A DNA stretch of 64,000 nucleotides from Muscardinus avellanarius (Eukaryota; Chordata; Mammalia; Rodentia; Gliridae). Of this stretch, positions 26,001-38,000 are shown in pieces. Position 1 is the stretch's first letter. The number at the start of each line of letters is the position of its first letter. The DNA is taken from NCBI GenBank assembly GCA_963383645.1, contig OY726562.1, positions 1,927,001 through 1,991,000 on the forward strand, read 5' to 3'. The notes under the pieces are model-generated. The model saw only the letters and a program-made list of their open reading frames with translations, was not told the DNA's origin and ran no database searches. A program made the position numbers and the translations under genes.

Positions 26001-29000
26001 GGGCCTCACTGAGTAGCTGAGGCTGTCCGTGCACTGTGATCCTCTGGGCTCAGCCTCCTGAATGCTGGGATTACAAGTGTGCGCCACCACGCCTTGGCTT
26101 AGAAATTTTTTTAAAGAATTAAAAAAGGCTTGGGATGTACCTCTGAGGAAGAGTGCCTCTGATTTCAGTCCCAAATACCACAAAAAATTTAAAAAGAAAG
26201 ATAAAAAGGATAACTATGTAATCACCTCATCTCTGAGAGGGCAGGAAATTTCAAAATGCTTATAAACTGAAATCTTTAATGGTAATGAAACTTCCAAGTG
26301 ATTTGTACATCTGGATAAAGCAGTTGTCACGATTTAGGACCAGTTCTGAGTAGTGCACGTTAAGTTTGCATGCACATGTGAATGCATGGTGAAGGGCTGT
26401 GAGCACCCATCAGGCTTAGAAGCGACAGTCACAACGCTCAGACACGGAATGCTGTATTGTACTATTGTACTGTACTTGAATAGCCTGTGGCCAGTATCAC
26501 ACACATTGATCTTGTAGGATTCCGTTTAACAAAACTGTCAGTTGAATGTGGGCAACATTGGCATATTTGTATATCAGGAATTAAAATGCGGCAGCTTTTT
26601 AGTGATGCGGCGGAGGGCTTAGGAAGAGGGCCAGGGCTGAGTGCCCTAGTGAGAGCCTTCCCATGACTAAACAGGAGCCGTGGAATAAACAAGTAGTCGG
26701 CCTTTCGGAGGTCAAGTAAGGAAAGGTGAAAATAGCAGATGCATTTCCTTTAAGACGTTTAACATTTCAAAGTTATATTCATGCGGCATGCTGGCACACA
26801 TTTGTAATCCCAACACTTGGGCAGCCGAGACAGGAGGATCGCAGGTTTGTGGCCAGCCTCAGCAACATAGGCCCTCTGCAACTTAGTGAGATCCTGTTTC
26901 AAATAAAGACTAAAAATAGGGGCTGGAAGTATAGCTCAGAGCTAGAATGCCCCTAGATTCAATCCCCAGTAACAACAACCAAAAACAAACTATATTTCTA
27001 AGTTGCTTCATATTGAGGATTTCTAGGCTTGACTATTCTAGAGTGTTTATGCCTGTGAATCTGACAGTTTCTGACCGAAGTAGTGTGAACACCGTCTCCT
27101 CCCACCCTGTGTGCTCTGCAGTGCAGCCACACTGGAGACCTGGACACTGGCTCTGCCCTGGTGCTGACCATTGAGAGCACGCTCATCACCGCCTGCTCCT
27201 CGGAGTCTCTGGTCAGCAAAGGGCACTTCAAGAACTTCTGCATCCGCTTTGCCGATGGCTTTGAGACCTCGTGGGATGACTGGAAGCCAGAAATCCGTGG
27301 GGATCTTGTCATGAATGCCTGTGAGTGTTTGGTTTTCATGCATAAGGTTTAGAATTTTAGGAAATAAAACTAAATCTTCAGCTTTTATACGAAAGGATTT
27401 TCTGGTATAGGAATGTTTTAGGACTTTATGAAATAAGAGCAGTTTCTATTAAAAGTAACAACAGATTTGTGAAAAACTGTAGGTTTCAGCAATTTAGGAA
27501 AGTAAACCACCAGTTGGAGCTTGCTCACTCCTGATTTTTCCTGGGATTCATCCATGAATGTGACCTGTTAAGGCATTTTTGTTCCATAAAAATCACGAAA
27601 GAAAGTAATAAATGTCTAAGCCCTACCTACTAAAACGTAGAACAAGTTACAGGTTTTTGGTGTAGGAACTCTAACGTGAATTAATATTGACATGAGTAAA
27701 TTACAGGAACACAGAGTGTAACGTAGGAATTCCTCAGAGTCCACGATACTCAGTTTGGGCTTAACGCTGCGTTGGAAGTAGAAGAGTGTGTGTCTGTTTT
27801 AATAGTTTACATATTATAAAAGTAAAGTATCATTAATCTTAATAATGAAGGAGTACATAGAGGAGTTAAACCTGGGAACTAAATCTCTCAGGCAGTCTTG
27901 TGAGCCACTAAGACTTCAGAACGTGCTGTGCTATCGTTAGTACAGTTTTTCTCCTATTACCACTAGAAGAAAATCTTTCCAGTTCTGGGTTTTCCTTGAG
28001 GAATGGAGAAACTTCCCATTATTTTTACACTATACAGTTTTAGCATTGAGAATATAGTGCTATTGAGGTAAAATTCTTAGTTGTGATGTGTGTGCAAAGA
28101 AAAGTCTTTTTTCATCCTCCCGTTTTAGGCTGTCTTCTAGGCCCCTGAAATAAGCAGACAGTGTACACGTTTATTTCGTAAGTTTTATGTGACATAGAAG
28201 CCTTCATAAGGAAATGGAGACCCAAAGAAATGGCTAAGGCTGAGTTTGTTTCATAGTGGTTTTGGTGGCAAGTTGTAGGTCATGGTGAAGTGCAGACAGA
28301 AAGTAGACAGAAAGCTAGGAGATAGGTCTCTTCACATCCATCCCTCTAAGTCCCTGCCCAGTCTTCAGAGATGAGCCTCCTGCCTCCATGGAAGGGAGGC
28401 CTCGCTCAGGAGCCTCACACCTGCGCAGAGGACACCAGTCCCTCCAGCATTTGCTCCTCCTCAGACCCCGGCAGCTGGAGACATCCTCCACCAGGGTGTC
28501 TGGTGAGCCAAGGAGAGAGGAGCCCCACCTGTGGCCTTCCCTTCAGGATCCAGACCTCTGGGAATCCTCTGTTTCTTCCATTGCCTGAGTTGTGTGAATG
28601 ATAGAATTGTTGTTCAAATTTAATGTTTTAAGTAGTCCCCACTTGGTGGGGTGGGAACTCCTAAACATCTTCTGCCTCCTTTTCATTTGCTTTTTCTTCC
28701 TTTCACCTAGCCTCTATTGTGTTACTCAGATTTCAAAGGGTTTTCTTTTCATTCCTGCATTCTTGAATTTGAAAAGCCAATGTAGGGCTTACTTGTTCTG
28801 ATTTGTAACTGGGATTATAAAAGTAAATTGAGAAAACGAAAACCCTAAAGCCAGATTTTCTTAGAGTTTGCTTGTGGGATAGTTTCAAAATATAAATTAG
28901 ATTCTAAAGTTATTGTCAGTGTCTTTTTAAAATAAATTCATAATAGAAATTGTTATTTAATAACACAGATTCCCTTTCACAAACTAAATTGTAGCATGTC

Positions 29001-32000
29001 TAAGGAGGATTTTTCTCTTTTGGAAATTTTCAAGGGAACACAAATTTAAAACCAAAGTTCTTAGAAAACAAAAAGGCCAGCTTTAACACTTGAATAGCAG
29101 CGATTTAGGATTCAGAGGGGTTATAAGAGGCCCTTTCATTTAATGCTGTCTTGATCATTTTCAATAAGTATTCTGAGAAAGGCTTTAATTCTGTCTTTAG
29201 AGTTTATCTAAAAGAATATTTCAAGGATGATATGTCTGTTTAAAATTGTTGAATTTAATTCATTTATTTTTTCCAAGCTTAAGTTACCAAGTTAAAGCGA
29301 GGTGATATAAATATTTCAGAGTTACAAACACATCTTGGAATAAATATATGACTTTGAAGTGGACATCATGGCAGTCAGCCATTTTTTCTCATAAAATGTT
29401 CTATATTAAAACATTTATCTGGGCGTGGTAGTGCATGCTTATAATCCCCGCGCTTGGGAGGCTGAGATAGGAGGATCACATGGGTTTAAAGCCAGCCTCA
29501 GCTACTTAGTGAGGCTCTCAACAACTTGGTGAGACCCTGTTTCCAAATAAAGTATAAAATAGGTCTGGGAGTATAGCGCGGTGGTAGAAAAGCCCCTGAG
29601 TTCCACCCCCAGTACCACAAAAAACAAAAACAAAAAATTTAAAGTTGAGTATGGTGTCCCATGTTTGTGATACCAGTACTTGGGAGGCTGAGACAGGAGG
29701 ATCCGGGTTTGGGGCCTGCCTCAGCTATTTATAGAGGCCCTCCACAACTTAGTGAGGCCCTGTTTCGAAATAAAGAATAAACAGTAGGGCTGGGGTGGAG
29801 CTCAGAGGTAAAATGCTCCTGGGCTCAATACCCAGTACCATAAAAAACTAAAATTAGAGTCTTATGTCAACCAGTTGTTGTGATTCTAGGAAGGAAATCC
29901 CAAGCAAAACATAAGAGTAAAATTACAAGTAAGTTGTTCAAGTCAGAATAAACAGTGTGTGCTATGGAATGGCTGCACTGCCTCATTACAGAAGCTTCTT
30001 ACAAGGCAGAGGGCTGGCCTGGGGCTGCCAGCCCCTGGTCTGGACAGCGTGTGGGCAGCGAGGCATCGGCTCAGAGTACAGTGTTCTTGTTGGCAACAGC
30101 TTCGGGGTCTCTCTTTGCAGGTGTGGTTCCCGACGGCACGTATGAAGTATGTTCAAGGACCACAGGACAAGCAGCAGCTGGTAGGTTCACACCCAGAGTT
30201 ACTTCTGCTACGTTTTAACATCAGGAGGATATTTAAACAAATTCTATTTGTTTTTTAATTATTTTTAAAAACAGCTGGGCGTGGTGGGCACGCTTGTCAT
30301 CCCAGCATTGGGGAGGCTTGAGACCGGAGGATCGCGGTTCGCAGACAGCCTCAGCTACTTAGCGAGGCCCTGTGCAACTCAGACCTGGTTCCAAAATAAA
30401 GAATAAAAAATAGGGCAGGGGGTGTAGCTCGGAGGTCGAATGCCCCTGGGTTCCATCAACAGACCCACAAAAAAAAAAAAAAATTTTTTTAAACATTTTA
30501 AAAACTATTTTGGAATGATACCTGCATATTTGTATGTACTTAATGATACTTTTTACCCTTCACATATTTAAACCCTGTTGGTATAGCTTTGCATGTGCAG
30601 CAAAGTTATATTGAAATAAGTGATGTGTACAACAGTAAAGTATAAAAAAATCTAATTGCTGTTGAAGTTTACCAAAAGGAAAGGACACTTCTAGCATGGG
30701 AGGACCTTCAGGTCAGAGGTCCAAAGGTGGAGAGAGTTCCTTGGGTAAAAGCCAGGTGCGTCCCCAGAGCACTTCAGCCCAGAGGATGAGAGCAGGGCTG
30801 GTCAAGCAGTGTCTCCTCAGAGTGGCTCCACTGGGCCAACAGTCAGGTGAAAGCAGGACGGGGTCTGAAAGGCCGGCCGAGGGGTTTGGACTTGGTGGGT
30901 GGCACTGGGGAGGCTACACTGTCAAGTGGTTTTCAAGGGTCGGAAGGCAAAGAGACCTGCGAGACCACTTAGGAGGCGGCCGGAAGGAGTGTGATGGAGA
31001 CTCGGCATACGGCGCAGTTATCTCATTTCATGTTATGAAGTTGGGCGGGGGAGCTCTCGGCAGGCATTTGTTTAAAGGCTCTTAAAACACAGAGAGGAAC
31101 ACTGATGAAGGCTAGTCAAGTCTCCTGCCACCCTCTCCAGCCCAGCCACAGGGCTCACCCTAGGCAACCGAGGCCGCGGCTTGGCACCCCACTGACAGGC
31201 CCCAGAGAGCACTGCAGGAGGGAGGGAGGTTGCTTGGCTTGTAGTGACAGCAGCCCCGCTGGCTGCACTACAGGGGAGCCCACGAGAGGGCATGTTCAGG
31301 TGAATTACGAACGTCCCCCCAGCTCAGCACCGCCACGCTCTCCAGTTCTTGCCTTTGCTCTTCTCTGGCGGCCTCATTCGTTTTTTTATCCCTCTTGACT
31401 GATGGCCTCCTTATACATGGCTGGGCCTGGGGTTGCTGAGTGCGCATGAGCCTTATTTCCTCACTCCGAGTCCTCAGACGGGCCAGCCTTGTTTCGACCC
31501 CAGAGAAGGATTTTTATTTTTCCAGTTTTGATGTTCACCTGGACTGATTACCTAATTATTTCTGGCTAATGAGATAGGGTCATTGCAGTCTCTGTTGCAG
31601 ACATGGGAAGGCAGGTCAGTTTAGGGACAGGAGAGGGAATCTAGTTCTCAGGGTAACGACAGGTGCTATTTACAAAAAGCAGCGGGGTACCCTGAACAGA
31701 AACCGAGTAATAGCCTGATGTTTCTGACAGGCCTGGCCATGAAAACCATTCACCATTATAAATGGCCGTCATATGCTTCTTAAATGTAGGAAGGACTGTT
31801 TAAGTTCCTATGATCAGTACTTTCCAAAAATGTCACATCTTCATTGAAACAGAAAGTAGTAGTGCTGGAACCTGGACGCTCAACGTGTTGTGGAAAATGT
31901 GTGGGATCGATGTTCACATGGACCCAAACATTGGCAAAAGGCTGAATGCTCTAGGCAACACCCTGACGACGCTGACCGGAGAGGAGGACATAGACGACAT

Positions 32001-35000
32001 CGCCGACCTCAGCTCCGTGAACATCGCCGGCCTCTCAGATGAGGATGAAGTGGACACCATGTCTCCCACCATCCATGCAGTGAGTAGCTCGTGTTTGGCA
32101 TGCTCCAGAGTTGGCTCTCCTTGAGACAGGGCAGGCTTCAATTGTGGGTCATTAGTATATCTTAGCTGCTGCGGGGGGGTGGGGAACGGGACTGGGACTG
32201 CCTGAGTCTGTTCTCGATACTTTTCTCAGCTGTTTCGTCCACCTGGTGCCTTACCCTGTAGGTATGTAGACGTACAGGGTGGAGGCAGGCAGAGGGGAGG
32301 CAGACACAGACTGACTCTGCCTGGCCTGCGGGTGGAGTGTGCAGTGGGACAGGAAGGGGAAGAGAGAGATTGCTAAGAGCTACGGGGTTTCTTTTTGGGT
32401 GATGAAAAGGTTCCTAGGTGATGCTGTACAAACATGCTAAAAAAATTACACATTTTGTTTTATTTTTTTAAATATTTATTTATTTATTTATTTATTTATT
32501 TATTGGTGGTACTGGGGTTCCTGGAAGCCCTTCTACCTCCGGGCTACACTCCCAGACCTATTTTTACATTTTTATTTGGAATCAGGGTCTCCTAAGCCAG
32601 CGCGCGCGGCTGGCTTCGAACCTGCGCGATCCTCCTGTCTCTGCCTCCCAAGCGCGGGGATTACAAGCGTGCGCCACCACGCCCGGCAAAAAATTACACA
32701 TTTTAAATGGGTGAATTATATGGTATGTGAATTGCATCTTAAAGATTTTGTAAATAAATCTCAAAGCAAAGTATACTCACAGAAGTACACATTCAAAAAT
32801 ATGTATTCCTATCCCTACTACTCATTCTATAGTATCAAGTTATTTGGTAGAAAGAAAGCTATTCTGCTTTTGTTTGGGTATTGGTTTTCAAAAAGTATGT
32901 TAGCAATTTTTAATTATTATGCCATTAAATAGTTTGTTCTTGGAATTTTTTAAATTAATGTTATCGTTTATTATTTAGAGTTCAGATGGAAGTTCAGTAA
33001 GTGGAGATGGCCACAAGCTCACCTTTGGGCAGCGACTTGTAAACCACCTTCTAGGCCTGACACCCTCCCGTCAGCGCCATTCTGTTCCTGCAGAGTATCT
33101 ATGTGACCCCGAGATGTGGGGCGCCCCTCAGCCTAGCCAGTCTCACTTGAAAGCATGCAGAGCACACTCATGGGGAAACGTAGGTAGCAACGAAGTCGAC
33201 TCCTTGTGAGAATGAGGAGGCTTGAATCAGTGGAGAATCCAATCACCTCACCTGTGTAGACCGCTCTGATTCTTGCATGCGTCCCTTGATTTAAGCTGTC
33301 AGTTCTGTAGTATAGATTTGCTCGGTGAAATGAGGGGGGTACTGACACATGCTTTTGATTTTTCAGGAAGCTGTAGATTATCGGAGACAAGGAACATCCT
33401 CTAGCCAGCCAGGAGAACTTAGAGGAAGAAAAATTGTGAAGCGTTTAGTGGATATCAGAGAACTGAATGAACAAGCCAAAGTAATAGATGATCTCAAGTA
33501 TGTGTTGTGATTTTCAATCTAATGCAGTGTTCTCTAGCAAAAGAATCTTAGGGTCCAAAAATGGTGGAAGTTGGGTTTGGGCTAATAAAACTTTGAGTTT
33601 ATCAATGATATCACTAAGGGCCAAAGAAGTTCAATCACTTTCCTGCGGTGGCAGCTCGTCAGTAATCAAGTGAAGCCTGGAGCCCCATCTGTTGCTCTCC
33701 ACAGCACCTCGTTTCTGAACAGTTCATGACTGACTTTGTAGCACGTGTACATCTCTCCTCTTGTGTATCTTTACATGCTTATATACATGGGCACTTTAGT
33801 AGTTTGATAGTGTTTCTAGAATGGATAGTTTAGAAGAGAAAACGTTATTAACTGCTTTTTATGAGTTTGCAGTTAGTCATCTCAGTTTAAATCCTCATGA
33901 CATTTTTGCAAGGTTAGATGACATTACCTAAAGTTATTAATGGGAAGATTGACTCGGAGTAGTTGAAAAGCACTGGGATTTGGACTGGGTTGTATGTGAC
34001 TTCAGAGTTGATGCTTCCTCCACCCTAGTCCAGTTCTGAGAACTGAGATGGGAAGGAGAGAGCAGGAGAGCAGGCGCCTGCCGCATGATGCTCAGAAATG
34101 CCCCCTCCGTGCGACAGAGCTTCTTCCCGCTAAACTCTGAAGCTTCTCATCTTCGTGCACCCATACCTGGGCTTTAGGTTTTTTTTTTGTTGTTGTTGTT
34201 TTGTTTTTGCACTCAGTGACTTTTCCACAGACATATGCATTTTATACAATAAAAGGTATTGCCTGAAAATTTGTCTGTGAATTATCTTATAGTCCCTCAC
34301 GTTTTCCTGTTGACTTACATTACAGTTTGAGTTATGTTCTCAGGGGAAACAATGACTTGAAGAAAAATATATTCTTTTCCCAAAATCTTACCTGAGACTT
34401 ATATGTAAAATATATATTACATGTTCTGGATTTTGCATGTAGACAGACATTTTTCTATAAGCAGGTCTGTGCTTTTCATGAGATTGCCACAGACTCTTAA
34501 CATTGAAGTGGGTAAGAAGCTTTTTCTTAAGCATTAGACAAGTTTTGGGGGTTTGTTTTGTTTTACAGTTTGCAGATTTGAGTGTTAAAGAGGGTTTTAG
34601 TCTGATCACATCTGATCTTTGGTATTCTAACAAGTGAGAGAATTAAAAGGAGTGCATAAAAATCAGTTTGTGAAAATTCCAGGGTTAGTGTTGGATGCAT
34701 GTGTGTCACTAGCAACATGATTTACCTTAAGATGTTAGACCACAACACGCCAATTAAAGCATATTTTTAAACATACGTGTTACTTTGTTCCTTCATTATA
34801 ATAATTGCCATATTTGTTTTGCATTCAGAAAGCTGGGTGCAAGTGAAGGAACCATAAACCAGGAGATTCAGCGTTACCAGCAGTTAGAATCTGTGGCTGT
34901 GAATGACATTCGAAGAGATGTTCGCAAAAAATTACGAAGATCCAGTATGCGAGTGAGTACATGTCTGAGAAGAATTTTGTGTGACTATTTCTGCTTGGTA

Positions 35001-38000
35001 CTTTATGAGACTCACCTGTGATGATGTTGGCGTTCAGTGCTGCTGACAAGACCTCCAGACCTGCTGTGTGCGGGGAACTCTTTAAAGCCCTGTACTCTGA
35101 CAGTTCATTGGCTCCTCACAGCACTCCTGTGGGATGGTCTCTAATCTCTGTAGATAGTCCCAGCCTCCCTGTCCTGTCTCCAGGACGTACCTCTTCTTTG
35201 CCATTAGTATGCCTTGTAACTTTTTCCTGATAGCCAGGCGTGCTGCACCAGGGTAGAAGGAACTTGCCTCAGCTGACCTATGACGCAGCGCGGAGGTGTC
35301 GGGAGGAGAAGTGCGGCGCTGTCCTCTGTTGGGCTTCAGCCCTTCAGCGAGCCGGTGACTGGACTGTAGCCTTCCTTGCCAGTGTTTTCTTCCAACGTAG
35401 AGACATGTGGCTAGTGCTGATTGGAGCCTGGCGTTTCCCTTCTGCTCGGCTCTTTGCTTTGGTAATACCCCAGAGGTGGTATTACAGGTAGACTCCGGCT
35501 GACTAGTTTCTTCTGTAGGCAGACCTTACTGGGAACAGTACGGCGGCCTTCTCTGTCCATGGATTCAACCAACCACAGACTGAAAGTATTGAGATAAAAT
35601 AATTGCGTCTGTACTGAACATGTGCAGACTTTTTTCTTACTATTATTCCCTAAACAGTACACTAACAGCTGTTTACATAAGTATTATCTAGAGCCTTAAA
35701 GTGTGCAGGAAGGTATGTCATAGTTTATATGCAAATACCGTGCCATTTTATGTATGGGGCTTGAGCACCCCCAAAATTTGGCTTCTGTGGAGTGTCCTGG
35801 AACCAGTCACTCAAAGACACTGCATGAGGACTGTGCTTGGGTGACCTTCAGGTGGTTCCTTTCCGTCCCTGCTGGAAACCTAGGGCGTTTTTCCTGCTTT
35901 TCCTGTTGGATCTGGTGTGACTCCTGGAGGAACACCTTGGAGCGTTGTGGGCTGCTGGACCCCTTGCCTTCAGCATCTCATGGGCTGCCCTCCCTGCACT
36001 GACTCCCTGTGGCTCCGCGTCCTCCTCCAGTCAGATCAGGAACTGGCTGGCTCTGGCTACTTGGCAGGATAGAGCGGCTACTTGCAAGCTTCTCACAAGG
36101 AACTGAAACTAGGCGCCCAGCAACACTCTTCAAAAACCAGTGAATGCTTTTTTACATTTTTTAATCAAAAATAACCCTTCCTTTTTTTTTTCTCAGAATG
36201 AAATTTTGGGGTGACAGTCCAGTACATAAAGAACATTAACTCAGAGCTTCCAGGCTCCAGGCAGGACAGAGGTTGCAGGATCCAGGAGTCCTGATCGCTC
36301 CTAATCTTAGTACACTGCTCTAAACTGTGTATTTACAATACATTTTATTTAAAATAAAGCCCAGTTTATTCACTAATCTCTGGTAGTAATAGATAGATGT
36401 TGGTGATTTGTTACGCTAAATTCTGTATTTTAAATCTTTACTACCTAAAAATCATATACTGTAAATGGAACATTGCTGTGTGCTGTTTATGAGATAGTTT
36501 GTTTGTAGTCGATAGTGGACAGTTAAGAAATAAAACTAGATAGGATGAAGGAAATTGGTGAAACAACATCTGTTTTTTTGTTTTGTTTTTTCTGTTTTTT
36601 GTTTTTTGGGTTTTTTTTTTTTTTTTCGGTGGTACTGGAGATTGAACCCAGGGACATTCTACCTCTTAGTTACACTCCTGGGCCTTTTTTGTTTTTTTAT
36701 TTTGAAACAGGGTCTCCCTAAGTTGCTGAGGCTGACCTTGAACCTGCGATCCTCCTGTCTCCCTCTTCTAGTACTGGGATGTAGGCATGCACCACTGCAG
36801 GCTACATCTGGGTTCTATATACTTGTCCCATTCAGCATTCCCCTTCAGTGCCCTTCCCCTTCTTGAATTCTAGACCTGTACTATCTCAGAATCTTTGCAT
36901 ACAGAGCCTCTCCCCACATTTCGGGCAGGGACTCGCATGCACGCGAGTGCTCAGGTACCTCTGTACCTTCCTGGCCATGTGAGGAGCTCTGTAGCAGGGC
37001 TGCCTGTCTCCGCACCCCCTTGGGATGAGTGGTGGTCCCCTGCCCCAGCTTCCTCATTTCCTCTCCGTTCTTTTGAGCCATCTCCTTTATTCTCCCTTGC
37101 TTCTGTGCTCCTCCACCCTGCCTCTGCTCTCTGCTCCTGAGTCAGTGGCACAGTCCCGCCGCTCCTGGGCTGCTCCCAGCTGCCGGCTCGCCTGTCTACT
37201 CCTGTGAGCCAGCGGCTCCTGCCCTCCTCGCACAGCCCCGCCCGCCGGAGCTGGTGCTGCTGTGCTTGACTCGCCTTTAATGTCAGCTGGGGACAGCTAA
37301 CCTTGACAGCGGAACGTGCTATTTGTCTGAAGTGCAAAAGACAGCAGAAAGTAGTGGTCGGCATCACATTTTTCCTTTCCCATTTCATCAGGCTGCTTCT
37401 CTAAAGGATAAGTGGGGCTTGGGATACAAACCAAGTTACAACCGACCAAAAGCCATTTCTGCTTCCGGAAGACCACCGCTTAAGCGAATGGAAAGAGCCA
37501 GGTAATTGACATCCCAGTCTGTGAGATGAGGGTGAAGGCCAGCCTCTTGCCAAGGTTAAGGGCTTTAACTGGGTGCCAGTTGGGCAAACTGTAGATCTAA
37601 GGTGGAAAAATAGCAGGCACGCTGGTTCCTGAAGACCCCTTACCACGTTTACAACAATACAGTAGTGTTCCTTAGTGACGGAGTACACGCTGTTCAGACC
37701 AGCAGAGACACAGAAACGCGCAGGGTGAGAGCGGTGGCCAAACACGTCAGCTGAGGAAATGTGATTGCCTCTGAGAAATGGGAATCTTAAATTGAATGAC
37801 AGAGCTGTAGTGTTAAACCCACTCCACTACAGTAAGAAATACAAGTCTCTTCATTTTGAGTTAATTAGAACATCGAGTCTTTTACATGATTGATGCTAAG
37901 GATTAAGAAGTAAAATGCTAACATTTGAGTCTCTTAATAAGGCAAATACTTAAAAACAGAACATTGATGTTATAGTCAGATGTTTATAAAGTTCAAAATT

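Noticed and set aside
27122..27126. Alternative acceptor five bases into the 27122 exon
   Set aside because: Using the second AG would shift the frame and lose the match to the family; only the first AG fits.
28371..28601. GC-rich open stretch as a hidden exon
   Set aside because: No acceptor/donor pair gives compatible phases, and the peptide resembles nothing in the protein family.
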